A DNA stretch of 64,000 bases, from assembly GCA_902702965.1 (NCBI GenBank), contig CACRXP010000230.1, positions 798,582 through 862,581 of the forward strand. Direction: 5' to 3'. Under the pieces are notes generated by a model that ran no database searches, was not told the origin of the DNA, and worked only from the letters and a program-made list of their open reading frames with translations. Below, piece after piece: positions 48,092 to 59,650 of the stretch; the stretch's first letter is position 1; every line of letters starts with the position of its first letter. A program made the position numbers and the translations under genes. Source of the DNA: Spirometra erinaceieuropaei (lineage: Eukaryota; Platyhelminthes; Cestoda; Diphyllobothriidea; Diphyllobothriidae).

Positions 48092-48680
48092 CCTGGAGAC
48101 CGTGAGCAGCTCAAGGCCAAAATTGTCACGAAAGAGTTCAGAGGTGAGCCACGAAGGTGGTTAGGGGTGAAAGCTCCTTTCCTGACGTAACCCGCCTAGT
48201 TAATCTAAATCTCTTCACTTTTGAATTATAGGCAACTTCGCGGGGATGACTTGCAAACATTCAGTATTGTAAACGGGTGGATTACAGCCTGCCCTGTGGC
48301 GACTGTTTTCAATTCATTACCACGACCAACCTCCGAGGTCACCCGTTAAAACTACGCACTCAGCCGACGATAATGGATGTGCGGAAGTTCTCCTTCTCTG
48401 TCCGAGTGGTCAAACCATGGAATGTCTCCCCTGCAGGCATTATGATGTCACCATCGATACAAGCTTTGGAAAGAACCTTGACATATTTATGTTGCGAAAT
48501 GACCAAGGGCGATGAGAGATCGAGCTCATCACTCGAGACTCACACCAATTGTGTTATACCATTATGGGTTCGTTTAAATTATTTCAGCCCAGTAGTTTCT
48601 CCGTAAACCGCACCTAACTGTACGTCGTAGAATAGCTCACGCCTATTTCCCTCAATAAACGGAACTGAACTGAACAGAAC
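48092..48680 (+). pseudogene. CR1-type LINE 'A', right half and 3' end
   Basis: Resumes with CCTGGAGACC (WRP) and reads, with damage, ERVQR-ATKVVRG, LNLFTF, TNLRGHPLKLRTQ, DVRKFSFSVRVVKPWN and ALERTLTYLC, the C-terminal RT-downstream region. It ends with tcaataaacggaactgaact and a short GAACT-type repeat. The fragment at 63005-63650 belongs to the same subfamily. Joined in thought to 45450-46051, it completes one older element split by LINE B. Confidence 0.85.
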
Positions 48681-50998
48681 AGTCTGGAGGCTGAAATGCT
48701 TAGCGAAATGCAAAGATGGTGGTAGAGGCAGACAGGTTATCAGACGAACTAATAGCGGCAGCTAAAACGTCGCAAAAGGAGAGCTTACAGAATCTGGTAA
48801 CCGAAAAGTGTAGAGAAACACAAACGGATTGCGTATGCGATAGCAACAAGAATGCCGCAAAAACAGTAGGAAGAGCATATAAATTCGGTTGACTTTATGC
48901 AATCAGAACTTATAGGAAGTTGGTGGGTTCTATCATTATGGCGTCGGACTGACTTGAACCGCCCCAGTGAACTGCTGTAACCTACACCTCTGCGAGATTA
49001 ATCCCGCCTAGACCAATATTATAGGCTGAAAAGTCTGCATGAGGTGTTAGCGGCAATTCAAAACTCCGGCCTTTTCCATCCACACTGTCCAGGATAAAGG
49101 TGGTTTCTGTGTGTAGCATGTTGGTGAAACGAATGTTGCAGCTCACATACTTTTTATGGTGTACTGGTTAAAATACTGGCATAAATCGCGAGATAATGCA
49201 ACGGTGCGTCTCTCCTCACCTTATATGTGGCGTTGTACATTGAGTGGATACGTCAAGTAAGGGTAACAGGTCGCTTCAGGACCCTCGTGCATGTGACGGG
49301 TACTCCGTACGGACCTTAATGGCATCTAACTCCTGATGGCCACACGCGAGTGAGTCCATCGACTAGAAAGTTAACCTGGATGAGCTTATCCGGTATTTGA
49401 GCGCGTATGTTTGTGTCCAAAATTCCGGAAGTTTCTCCACCTTTTCCATACTTCCTCAAATGATGAAATCCTATGGTGTGTGCGACAGTGTTTCCAGTGG
49501 CAGACCAAACTATTCTGGATAGTCTTCCGCAGTGGAGATCAGCAATTCACCTAGAATTACTAATCAGCCCTATTTGAGTCTTCGTTAGAGGCATAAATAG
49601 GCACTTCGGACTAATTTTTGGGACTCACAGCGAGCAAACTGACCGTGAATCTGAGACGCAGGAGACGCGATGGAAGCAATATACAAACGGCCATCTACGG
49701 TCTCCATTCTGCGACTCTCCCCGATGGTTTCTATAGTAACTTTGTCCTCCATGACAACCTGGGATGGCTGTTCGCCTCTGGGCTACTCCTGGGCTGTCGG
49801 TCGAAAAGGAGGACAGCGCTGGCTGCTCGAGAACTGACGGAATACAAGGTGAAAATCTCAGCTGCTAGTAAGAACCGATTCTCCGAGCAGGGTCGGCTGG
49901 AGGAGGACGGTGCAGCCTGCACATTCTTCTGAGTGGATGCCCGAAAACTAAATGACCCTATGTTGGTGTAGTGCTGCAAAAAGCGTTTGGTTCTAGTGAA
50001 TTAAATTCCGTCCATAAACTAAAACGCAATCTTGGCATAAATCTCGACTGGAGCTACCCTCGGGGCTAAGTTGTTTCGGCCGAGGCCCAACAGGCGGCCA
50101 CAGTGAGAAAACTTCTCTAGGTGGGTCGGGTACAACGGGATGGCGGTTTTGAGGGGAAGAACGGGCGAGGTTAACAGCAGAGGGCACTGGATGGACAGCT
50201 GGATGTCGAAAAATGTTGGAAATCGCAGAAAAATAATTATTTGTCTTAATGAAATCAAAAATACCGCAGGATGGCGCGCAAATAGGGAAAACCGTAGACA
50301 ATGTCCAAGCGCAGGTGGGCTGGCCAGGGGACGTGATGTGATTGGCGGCCGGGGCGAGTAAACCTGAACCGCCAAGCGGCTAACCAATGGGATCGTTGGC
50401 GCCACACTTGAAGGTGGTGTGCATCAGATGGACGGGAAACAGACGATGCGCAAGGGGGACGGGAGGGGACAGCGATGTACTTCGGTTTGGTAAGAGTATT
50501 TGAATAAACTGCTTATGACAATTGCGTCACTTCCCAGCCCCTTACTAACCCCCTCCTCACCCCCTCCCTATTTGTTATATCGGTAATCTCCACCGCATGC
50601 ACCGTTTAATACGCATAACGCGAAAAATGTTTAGGATACCTGGACGTACTCCAACGCCACCGCACCAACATACAGCAAGTCGGCAAATTCCCGAACTTGG
50701 CGGCCGCTGTGTGTAAGTTCGCTGTTTTACGGGATTTGTAAGTATCCATGGTGGGAGCAGTTTGTAGACCTACGTAACCCTTTTAAGTTTAAATTTAACC
50801 GTAGAGCATATTGCCGGGTGGGTATAAGTTGTGTGAGAAAATGCGGAGAAATTTACGGTATGTCCGAGTAGTTAGCACAGACCGCAGGATGGTCTACTAT
50901 CTATAAGCAACCGGTAATTCAACTAAACCTCATTCTTAGGTGTACCATGATATATCTAGGCACACATAAGGGAAAAGAGGGGTAGGGGATATGTATAA
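48681..50998. other. No gene recognised; GC-rich patch at 49.6-50.5 kb
   Basis: Overlapping ORFs of 70-128 codons on both strands (49618-50405) reflect higher GC content and show no family resemblance. It may include the 5' flank or terminal inverted repeat of the Merlin element, but I could not identify a convincing one. Confidence 0.35.
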
Positions 50999-52002
50999 GT
51001 TGACAGCAGCAGTATAGTAAACTCCTACTGTTTTATATCTAGATCGTCACCGAATGGAAGCGGACGTAGGCGCGGTCCTCAGCGGATTATACCGACGGCC
51101 GAGGATGAAATACAAGCTGTCCTTCAGTCAGCAGGTGTCGTTCAGTACCTGCAGCGGTGGAGTTTGCTGGCTACCACCCTAGCATGCCGATGTCGGCGTA
51201 CTGTGCAGATGCAAGTGTTGCGGCAGCATACGGACGGTTATGCATTCCGTTGTGGATACTGCGGACGGAGGCGGTGCCTGCGGACGGGGTCAATTTTCGT
51301 TCGCAGTAAGCTCAGTCTGCAGGCACTGATGCGTATATGCTACAGGTTCGTCGAAGGTGTGCGGGCCAAGCGGTGTACGGCAAGTGTAGGTGTCAGTAGA
51401 AATACTGCCATGGGATGGTACGGCATTTGCCGCGGGGCCTGCTCACACGCACTTCTATCCGCCGTAACCCAAATTGGGGGACCAGGCGTGGAAGTACAGA
51501 TAGACGAGACGCTTATAAGTCGCCGCAAGTATAACAGGGGACGACCGCGGCGGCAGTTGTGGGTCGTCGGTATGTACGATACACGCAGGCGGAACGCCCT
51601 ATTTGTCAGATTAACAACCGCAGCTGGGAGGCCCTAAAGCCCGTCATAAGGCAGTGGGTGGCCGCTGGTAGTGTTATCGTAACCGATGAGTGGAAGGGTT
51701 ACACCCGCCTGCCGTCGGAAGGTTATACGCACTACACTGTCAACCACCGTAGGGACTTCGTGAATCCCACAACGGGACGGCATACGAACGCCAAAGAGGC
51801 CTACTGGAGCAGATTAAAGAGGAACCTGCAGGAGTCTGGACCTGTCTGTGGCAGAGCAGTGTGGGCCCACCTAGGTGAGGTTCAGTACCGCCTATGGTTC
51901 GACCTAAGGGCCGACAACATGGCAGCCTCCAGGGAAAATTTCCTACGACATTGGGCAGAAGCGTATCCAATTGAAGAAAGCCAACCAACGGTGACTGGAT
52001 AA
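50999..52002 (+). pseudogene. Merlin/IS1595-type DDE transposase, one frameshift
   Basis: The frame open from 50999 carries a zinc-ribbon-like start (CRCRRT, then RCGYCGRRRCLRTGSIF) and VEVQIDETLISRRKYNRGR with the first Asp (codon 51503-51505). The frame breaks near 51610. The second frame continues NNRSWEALKPVIRQWV, VTDEWKGYTRL (second Asp, 51685-51687), VNHRRDFVNPTTGRHTNAKE with the catalytic Glu (51796-51798), and YWSRLKRNL. The second Asp and Glu are 36 residues apart. This is the ISXO2-like/IS1595 fold used by eukaryotic Merlin transposons, which are known from schistosomes. One frameshift aside, conservation is good, so the copy may be young. No ATG in the favoured frame is obvious at the 5' end, so an intron or a lost start is possible. 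The last codons lie in the tandem repeat that follows. Confidence 0.88.
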
Positions 52003-52590
52003 GCTAGCCAACGGAGGCGCAGACAGAAGACGTGAAGGTAAGCATCGTTACTTCCTCCATTTGCTCTCCATGCCTACGGACAGTGAATGTGGCCGTTACC
52101 GGACGGTCAAAGAGGGAGCTGTCGATTGAGGAGAGCCAACCATCGACGATTGGAGAAGTTAACCAACGAAGGCGCAGACGGAAGACTGGAAGGTATGACT
52201 CTGTACTTCGTCCGCTTACTCTCCATGCCTACCTACAGTGCCTGTGGCCGTTACCTGCTGGCGATGGGAGAACTGGCGATTGAGGAGAGCCAACCAAGGA
52301 CGTTTGCGGAAGCTAACCAACGAAGGCGCAGACGGAAGACTGGAAGGTATGACTCTGTACTTCGTCCACTTACTCTCCATGCCTACCAACAGCGCCTCTA
52401 GTTGTTACCGGCCGGTCAAAGAGGGAGCTGTCGATTGAGGAGAGCCAACCATCGACGATTGGAGAAGCTAACCAACGAAGGCGCAGATGGAAGACGTAAA
52501 AGGAAGACTCCATACTTCCTCCATTTACTGTCCATGCCTACCTACAGTGATTGTGCCATTGTCTGCTGGCGATGAGGATACCCTCTACCA
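51971..52590 (+). repeat. Tandem array, four units of about 155 bp
   Basis: Units start at 51971, 52126, 52280 and 52435, each with ttgagGAGAGCCAACCA-type sequence (ttgaagaaagccaacc in unit 1), followed by gctaaccaacgaaggcgcag and ctctccatgcctacc. Unit lengths are 155, 154, 155 and about 155 bp. The first unit encodes the last residues of the Merlin transposase (IEESQPTVTG), so the array begins inside the gene's 3' end. Units 2 and 3 are most alike. Confidence 0.92.
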
Positions 52591-53374
52591 AAAAATGGAT
52601 GCTTAAGGTGATAGGGGGTACGGCATTGTATTGCAAGCGTGTAATCGCATACCCTTTTCGAGTACACCTAACTGTTGAATGTTACTGATGTGGCAAGCCG
52701 GCTGCCCAAGGCAGTCGGGGACGATTTTCCGTACTACGCAGTATGTCTAGTGTATTGTTCCTTTTCCTAATTCGGAGTAAATGTTGCATTTTGCTATGGC
52801 ATTGTTCTTGCTTACGGTGCTGCTAAGCCTCCGGAATGAGAGAAGGTGTGATACGCAGTTGAGTAAATTTGAACCACAGGGCTGCGTTAGCTGATAGGTG
52901 CCTCTGGATCACTAATGGAAGAGTTGAACGGACGTTGTCTGTGGGATGGGCGGGTATCTCTAGCAGTGGTAACGGAGCCATCATCGCGCGGTAAGGATGG
53001 CGACTGATCGACCACCCTGGAGGCTTGGTACGTGAACATGTTTACCGACGTAGAATAATGCAATGACGTCCACTAAGCCTCGTCGATAAACCCTTATGGG
53101 GCAGGAAGGGAGTGATTACGGAAGGCCTTTAGAGCGGGAACAGGGAGGTGCGAACAGACTGTCTTAGGCCGCAGCCGTCCATGGTAGACGGTAAGCAGGA
53201 ATCGGTGTAGCTGGTAACTGGCGACGTTAACCACCCGCTGGGAAGGGCATAGCAGGTCAACTAACAAAGCCGTGTGGGAGGGACAGTAGACTGTGAAACA
53301 GGCAGAAGTGGAAACAGCCGGTGAGGGAATTGTCGAATGCGGTAAGCTTGCCTAAAGGGGAGAGGGACTGCCGG
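52591..53374. other. No gene recognised
   Basis: GC-moderate sequence without a convincing ORF. It may contain the 3' end of the Merlin element. tacccctct/aggggg-type words are present, but no matching inverted end was established. Confidence 0.35.
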
Positions 53375-53600
53375 GATTGATGTTTGGACGGCGTAGGTGA
53401 CAGGCCTTTGGGAGGGGGGAGGGGGAAAGGCGTGGGCTAGACGATGCTGGAGCGGTAGGGGTGTATGTAAATACCGCAGTGGTCTAAGAGCCTGAAACCT
53501 TTGGTAGCAGCTGCCCCAAGTGGAAGTCTTATGTTTGGACGGCGTAGGCTGTAAGCCTTTGGGTGGGGGGGTGGGTGTTGCAGAATATGGGGAGGGAGTG
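53375..53600. repeat. G-rich imperfect direct repeat
   Basis: tgtttggacggcgtagg recurs 151 bp apart (53381 and 53532), each time followed by gcctttggg and a G-run (ggaggggggaggggg and gggtgggggggtggg). The spacing is close to the 155-bp array upstream, but the sequence is different. Confidence 0.7.
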
Positions 53601-55749
53601 CCGGAGGTTCATGTACACGCCCGGAAGTGGATGTCGGGCTGGAAACGTTAGTAAACAGCTGACGCAAGTGGTAGTCTGACTGACGAAAGGGGAATGCTGG
53701 CGCCTCAGTTAGGTGGACTCTGGAATGCATGGGAGGGGAGGTAAGTGGACCATGACCTGAAACCAAATGATGATGACGGTAAACTGCACGTAAACCACGA
53801 AACCGGCAACCCCGCAGTTAACAGCGCAACTGCCGCGCATGCGAACTGCCCAGAGGTGGTTTAGGAAAGGAGAAGTTTGTGTGCGTAAGGGTTTAAAAAG
53901 GGCATTGTATATTGGACATAAATTTTAGGCAACAGAGGATGCCGCGACGGCAAAAAAATACTACAAGCACACCTACTGAACAAACATTAGTACTTAAGGT
54001 AGCCGTGATGGAAGACCTGCGGCCGCGTATTTGGCACCCGTCGTTGTTTCTTCCAAATGGGCTAGAGTGTATAACTTGTGAACATTGACCGTTCACGTTA
54101 ACTGACTGGCTGGTGTACATTCCGCATCAGTAAATCCTTCTCGTTCATATCGTCCTCTCTTTCGTTTTCGTGCTAAGCAAAATCGCCTCGATCTATCCCA
54201 GCCCTACTGCTCATCCGTCGTACTTCTAAAGCAGGTCTCAATTGCTTCCCGGCTTTGTGTACAAAATTTTCGACTCCTTCCTGTGTGGCCTTTAACTCTC
54301 AGCGTCAGCGCGTCAATCCTCCAGCTTAAGGTTCTAATCTCTGACTGACGTAGTTTGATCATGACTAGCAAGTCTACCAGTTAGCCCATAACTGGCATTC
54401 CCACTTTCTAACTCCAGCTGTGTGATTCAGTGATATTGCTCCGTGTATGTGCACAATGGAATCATGTTTTGCCTTGTAGCAGATCACAGGAATAAAAACA
54501 ATATCCCATTATATCGTGGCTGCTTCGCCAATTTACGATATGCGGGAGCATTGAATTGGGCTGCAACATTTTGACCTCCGTGACCTTTCACAATTTTTCA
54601 ACAGTGTATTTGGTTGGATGCATTTGCGACTTTGAGGTTCCAATAAGTGAGTAAGCACAAAGAGCGATTTCATTCTCAGGCTATTGCATGAATGAATAGA
54701 CGCCCGTCTGACACATTTTTGTGATCACTTCTTCCGACCTTACGAAATCCAAGACGTTCGAGTCTTTTGGAACTTTGCTTAATGCCATTTGTAGTTTCAG
54801 CTTATTTGGTCATAGGTTTTACATAAACGTTTTAAATCACCGTCGACTGCGCACGGGCATAAACCTAGGGGAGTCTTAAGGGAATAAAGGTGGGCGGCTG
54901 AACGACGAAGCCGGTAAAAATGACCCAGAGGCAAGTGAGTCGACCACTAGACTACTCTGGTACAATATCAACGATGAAAATATTAGTCGGTTAAATATAA
55001 CAAGAAACTCAGTATGTTTCGAAGACGTGACTGGCGGAAATAAAAGTCGTATCATCCCATGCAAACTCCTGTAGATGGAAGTAGAAACGGATAACCCGAA
55101 GGTCTTAACCCATTCTAAACTCCATCTTCCGAAGGACGAGGGAACACCAGGGGTCTGGTAAAAGAACGAGAGAGTTATAAGGTATCGCTATTGATGTCTA
55201 GCAACAAAATGTCGGACACAAGATAAAAGTCGGTAGGCTGGAATTCAGGGCCAATAAAAGCCTAAAAACTCATGCCAGGTTTAAAACACGACCATCCACC
55301 AAATCGACTGTTAATCTAACTACCTCCTATGTGTTTGCATGCAGACAGTCTTCAAAGCCCAGTATCTCAAATGAACCTGATTGTCTACAACACCCGATTT
55401 CTCGCGGAACCGAGAAAATACCGATTTAAGCAATTAGGCTAGCACAAGCAGGCGTTTCTCAGATAACATCATCGTTGAAGAGAACGAACCGGTTACCTCC
55501 GATTCAAGTGGCACTTAGTTGGGGCGTAAGTTGGCTGCCTTCTGAGCCACGGCGCTCGGCGCACTGTTTTCGCCTCAGACTCCGATGACACTTGTACCAG
55601 GGAGTCGCCTGGTGAAGTAGCCGAGACGCACACTTCCCACTTGAATGGGAGGCGACAGTTAAGTGCTTGCGGTGTGTGATGTTGATGTGCGGTGAGAAGC
55701 TGGTAAGGGAGGATGTGATGGTGTAGTGCAACCGGCGGTTGGCTACTGC
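53601..55749. other. No gene recognised
   Basis: Mixed composition. Short ORFs only. No repeat shared with the rest of the window was noticed. Confidence 0.35.
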
Positions 55750-55946
55750 AGATTTTCGTGGACGAGAATGTGGCCTAACAGACCCATGCGGTGAATAAAT
55801 GTGCCAGTGCAATGTGAGTAGTGGAGGCGGATGCGGCGAGTGTAAACTGGTGTTCAAGGTACTGGTTCGCCAGTGTCTGTGCGGTGGGTTCGCAAATGGC
55901 CAGCCAGGCCGATGACCGAGGTCAATATATGGGGACAATGCGGACA
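55750..55946 (-). pseudogene. C2H2-finger-like repeat ORF, two fingers
   Basis: Minus-strand reading CPHCPHILTSVIGLAGHLRT followed by H is an intact finger. Next come RTDTGEPVP, a stop, TPVYTRRIRLHYSHCTGTFIHRMGLLGH, a second finger with its first Cys lost, and a Ser/Thr/Pro-rich tail. The GHLR-THRTDTGEPVP wording parallels GHLR-IHRTEIG at 34.9 kb. The in-frame stop and damaged second finger mark it as a relic of a dispersed family. Confidence 0.75.
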
Positions 55947-56599
55947 CGAGAATTCGACGTTGTCAGTATCAGCTTCGATGATTGAGATGGAAGAGCTGGT
56001 GATGAGGGCTCTCTGGGCTCTCTAGGCGTAGTCAACATCTGCAAACAAGTGAGCCACTCACGTCGATGGTCTGCTCAAATCAGTGGTCTTTCATGGTACG
56101 CGTATGACTGAATGTGTCACCATCAAGGACTTGGATTTAAACCACCCCAACAACCTAATAATTAATAATTATTAATAATTATTTTCATTAAAGACCCGTC
56201 GGGGTCATATCAAAGCAAGTAAAACTGAATTTTCATGCGAATTTTAGACGAGGTAGGCAAAATCTCTACAAAGTGCAATACACAGGTTTTGAATTAGAAG
56301 TCTGTTAAGAAAAATGATAAGCGAGGGATGAAAAAAACTCCACATGAAAATTTAAAAATGATTGGATTAATTTTACAGGAGAAAAAAAACCCCTCGAAAA
56401 AAATAGGAACAGAAAAATGCGGGCAGAACTGGCCTGCATGTGACGGTATAGAATGGATTATAATCGGACATCGTCAGGGCCGAAATAAATGTCAGCTGTA
56501 TATGGCATTGTATAACGGATTTCATGAAGGGGTAAGTAGGCGGGTCGGTCAGGACTGGCCTGTATGTGGCCTTGAATAAGGCAAAGAAGTGGCGAAATC
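55947..56599. other. No gene recognised; short AT repeat
   Basis: Contains ctaataattaataattatta near 56155-56185 and otherwise nothing identifiable. Confidence 0.4.
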
Positions 56600-56925
56600 G
56601 AAAACCAGTCTCGAGGCGATAGGAACCCAGATGCGGTCGGTTACATTCATCCGAGTCCATCCGAGGATGGGGCAAGGGAGATGCGACCAGACTACTAGTA
56701 TATGGCAAATACAGAACGCTTCTCCAAGAGCGTCGATGGAGCGCATTCTGTGAGGGCACAATGAAAACCAGTCTCGAGGCGATAGGAACCCAGATGCGGT
56801 CGGTTACATTCATCCGAATCCATCCGAGGATGGGGCAAAGGAGATGCGACCAGACTACTAGTAAATGGCGAATACAGAAGGTTTCGCCAAGAGCGTCGAT
56901 GGAGCGTATTCTGTGAGGGCACGAT
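56600..56925. repeat. Direct tandem duplication, two units of 163 bp
   Basis: 56600-56762 and 56763-56925 both begin gaaaaccagtctcgaggcga and end gtgagggcac(a/g)atg, with a handful of substitutions and no obvious indels. A minus-strand 204-codon frame runs through both, but the two units are read in different frames (163 is not divisible by 3), so it is not evidence of coding. Confidence 0.93.
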
Positions 56926-57059
56926 GCATTAATTGAAAAATTGGAAAAATTAGCATTTCTGGTGAGGGAACTTAGGAAGCGAGACAACTGACAAAGGAAG
57001 AAAATGTGAACCTAGATCTCTCGCCACACGCCAACAGAATTAGGCCAAAGTTGCCCAGA
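56926..57059. other. Short spacer, nothing recognised
   Basis: Between the 163-bp duplication and the LINE fragment. Confidence 0.4.
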
Positions 57060-57640
57060 CTTGTGGCTTTATTTCCTACATTTTCTGTCCTCCTGAAATT
57101 AAGTTAAGAATCTATCGAACGTTCGTACTTCCCATTCTCTGGTATTGTTGGCCATTCTTTGGTTTGATGGACGAAGCTAGTCATTCAACAATTGAAAATT
57201 TTCAAAGACATTTCACAAGAAGACTCGCAAGTATGGTATAACCAAATATTTCCTACTCACATAGATTCCAGCTAATTAAACTAAAATTTCTACGGGCTCA
57301 ACGATTAGGAGCAGGCTTCTGTCTCCTCGTTCTCATTAACAATGGTTCAAATCTTCCTCGGATTGCAGCCCATACCCCTATTAGTCGTCCCATACAGTCT
57401 TCAAAATTCTTCCTTTATTATGCCTCCTCCCGCTTCCTCCACCTCTGTGCGCTGTCTTTTTTCTCTTCCGGGTAAATTTTCCTCCCGAATAACCGTCCAA
57501 CAGATATGAAATTATCGGAAAATCTACGTACTTTTAAGCGAAGGCTGCGCTCTTATCTGAAAACTGACTCGAATAAACGCTTATTCTCCTTATCCTTCCC
57601 TGGACAACATTCTCTACCACACTACTAGAAGGCCATCTGA
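57060..57640 (+). pseudogene. LINE fragment, C-terminal RT-downstream region (different lineage)
   Basis: Plus-strand reading LRIYRTFVLPILWYCWPFFG, then STIENFQRHFTRRLAS, a stop, YSHRFQLIKLKFLRAQRLGA and, further on, NLRTFKRRLRSYL. This is the thumb and C-terminal pattern (x-YRT-x-VLPIL-Y, FQRxFTRRL, FKRRLxxYL) of Jockey/CR1-type LINEs, but the wording differs from LINEs A and B. There are multiple stops. Confidence 0.75.
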
Positions 57641-58699
57641 AATTTAGGACGACACCACTAAATTGCCGTATCCGCTCACATTTTCTTCTCTCCGTGCGGT
57701 TTCGCTCTCTAGGCTCTCTCATCAGAAATTTCGATTGTTTGGACTTTTCTGTTCATGCATCGTGTCTTTCACGGAGCGCGATATCCTTCCCGTCAAATCC
57801 TCTCAGAGAAATGGCGGGGCTAGGTTGACGTGCACGCTTAAAACGGTCTCAGCTTTCCTAATCGCCGACAATCACCAGAATTCCACTCTGCCCCCTGCGA
57901 TTTTGAACCCTCACCTCCAGTCAGTGATTTTCGCGGTTCTTAATTCCAACTCCTCACTTCAACCCGCAATGACCTGTCGTCGACCACGGCGGAATCGTAT
58001 GTTTTTGCTAGTAGTTTTAACTGTCCGCGAAGGGGTCTTAGTGTCGCATTCGCCCATCTACGCTTTAACGATCGCCCTAGAATTTAGTGTCCTCTCCTCG
58101 GCAGCACTGTAAGCGGACTGTGGCCAATCGCGACTAGGTTCCTCATGTCTCGCCACTTCGCGGCGGATAGCCCATTCCGGTTTAGGAATTCTGTTTTGAC
58201 GATTTTCGTTTTAAATCCCTTATACAATTCCGTATGCAGGCCACTCTGGTTCGACCCGTATATTTACAAATTCATGAGCGGCAGTTTTATTCTCCTTGAA
58301 AGCTAACTAATTCATATTCATTTTGTCTTATTCATTAGGAGTTTTTCTCACTACTCGTTGGCCGTTTTTAATATCTGACTGCTTATCCTACGACCGCGAA
58401 CAGAATACTGCAGAGAATCTGTATACTTGTTCCAAAATGCACTTGGAAATATATAATCACTTGCGATGAAAGTACCCTCAAGAATACAGTAGAAAATAAT
58501 TTATTTATTTACTGGCGAGGAAACACACACCACCCGTATTTTCAGTGATGAAGAACAGGCGAGCGAATGGCAACCGGCCAGCTGTAGCGGCCGACGTCAC
58601 TGACCGGCTCGGTCGTTCAACTGCTGTGACGACTTTTGGGATGTGGAAGATAGAACACACATGCGGACTTTCGAGGCTCAGAGGCGATGCTATCACTGA
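57641..58699. other. No gene recognised
   Basis: A 149-codon plus-strand frame at 57663-58112 overlaps the LINE end and shows no recognisable motif. Confidence 0.4.
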
Positions 58700-58773
58700 T
58701 AAAATCGAATAGGCGAGTTCCAGGTAGCAGTTCAGAAGACGAAGATGCGATCAGTGGAACACGAAATTTATTG

Positions 58774-58815
58774 GCCTGACGTTTTGGATTCTCACTCGAA
58801 TCCATCATCAGAGAC
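58774..58815 (-). ncRNA. Hammerhead ribozyme motif of PLE-1 (one core change)
   Basis: Minus strand: CTGATGA (58805-58811), helix II GGATTC/GAATCC with GAGTGA loop, then AAAA in place of the invariant GAAA, then CGTCAGGCC with a proper GTC cleavage triplet. The G-to-A change in the core should reduce or abolish cleavage. Confidence 0.7.
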
Positions 58816-59387
58816 ATTCACAGATAAAGGTGGTGGTGGCACAAAGAGTGCAGTATTTATAGCACGTGGCTGCCTTGGAATCGTATGCGCGCTGTAATTA
58901 ACAGCTCTCGAAATCACCGCTGGGGTGTAATTGGTGCGGTGGTGGTTTGTCAGTCCGAGTCCGAGTCGTTAATTGCCGTGATTTCTTTATCCGGGCTGGA
59001 TGCTGGTGTGGCGACTGCTCGGCAGATTGGCTCACTGTCATCGGGATAATTGATCGCCCGCGTCCTCCCCACGTGACTGATTACCCTGCACAGGGAAAAT
59101 CTCAGCACGGAGTATGATGCCAGGAGGTCATTGCGCATGTTGATGGATTGCGGGCCTGAGAACCATGACTCAAGCAGCTGGCGGCTCACGCGGTTGTTAC
59201 CCCTTGCGAGGATTTCGGCCTCTTGAAATTTGAAAATATGGCCGGGTCCCCTCGAGTATGCCGCCACCTGAGAGTTAACGTCTCCCCACCTCACTACTGC
59301 TGCGTGCTCGGCAATTCGCGTACGGAGAAACCTTTCAGTTTGTCCGACGTAGTTGCTTTGTCCGCAACTACACAAGATCCGGTAAAC

Positions 59388-59650
59388 GACTCCAGACGTC
59401 TCCTGTCGTGGCAGCGGGTCTTTTGGCCTCATGACTTGGCGCATAATGGTTGGTTCCAGCCTGTGTGCAATCCCAACTCCAAGTGGAGTGAGAAGAAGAC
59501 TAACGGCTTCCGAGACATTCTTCGAGTACGGAAAAGCCCGCAAAAATTTGGGGTCGGTTGGATTTGGTCTCTGGTGTCGTTTTTGTATGCACTGGGTGAC
59601 AAAGTTGAGCGGGTAACCATTGGCTCTCGTTACCTGTCGAAAATATTGTA
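59388..59650 (-). repeat. Inverted-repeat arm shared by PLE-1 and PLE-2
   Basis: The reverse complement of this stretch is nearly identical to 60641-60903. Overlapping frames translate identically over at least 60 codons in both copies. Differences are seen only at the outer end (tattttcgacaggtaacg against tatcttcgacgggcaacg). Confidence 0.9.

Noticed and set aside
49618..50405. Overlapping 70-128-codon ORFs on both strands
   Set aside because: GC-rich stretch with mutually overlapping frames and no family resemblance.
50936..52677. Inverted 10-mer ttaggtgtac around the Merlin gene as possible terminal repeats
   Set aside because: Too short, does not extend, does not start like known Merlin ends, and no target duplication fits.
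56373..56987. 204-codon minus-strand ORF
   Set aside because: It crosses two 163-bp direct repeats in different frames, so the protein reading is not conserved between units.
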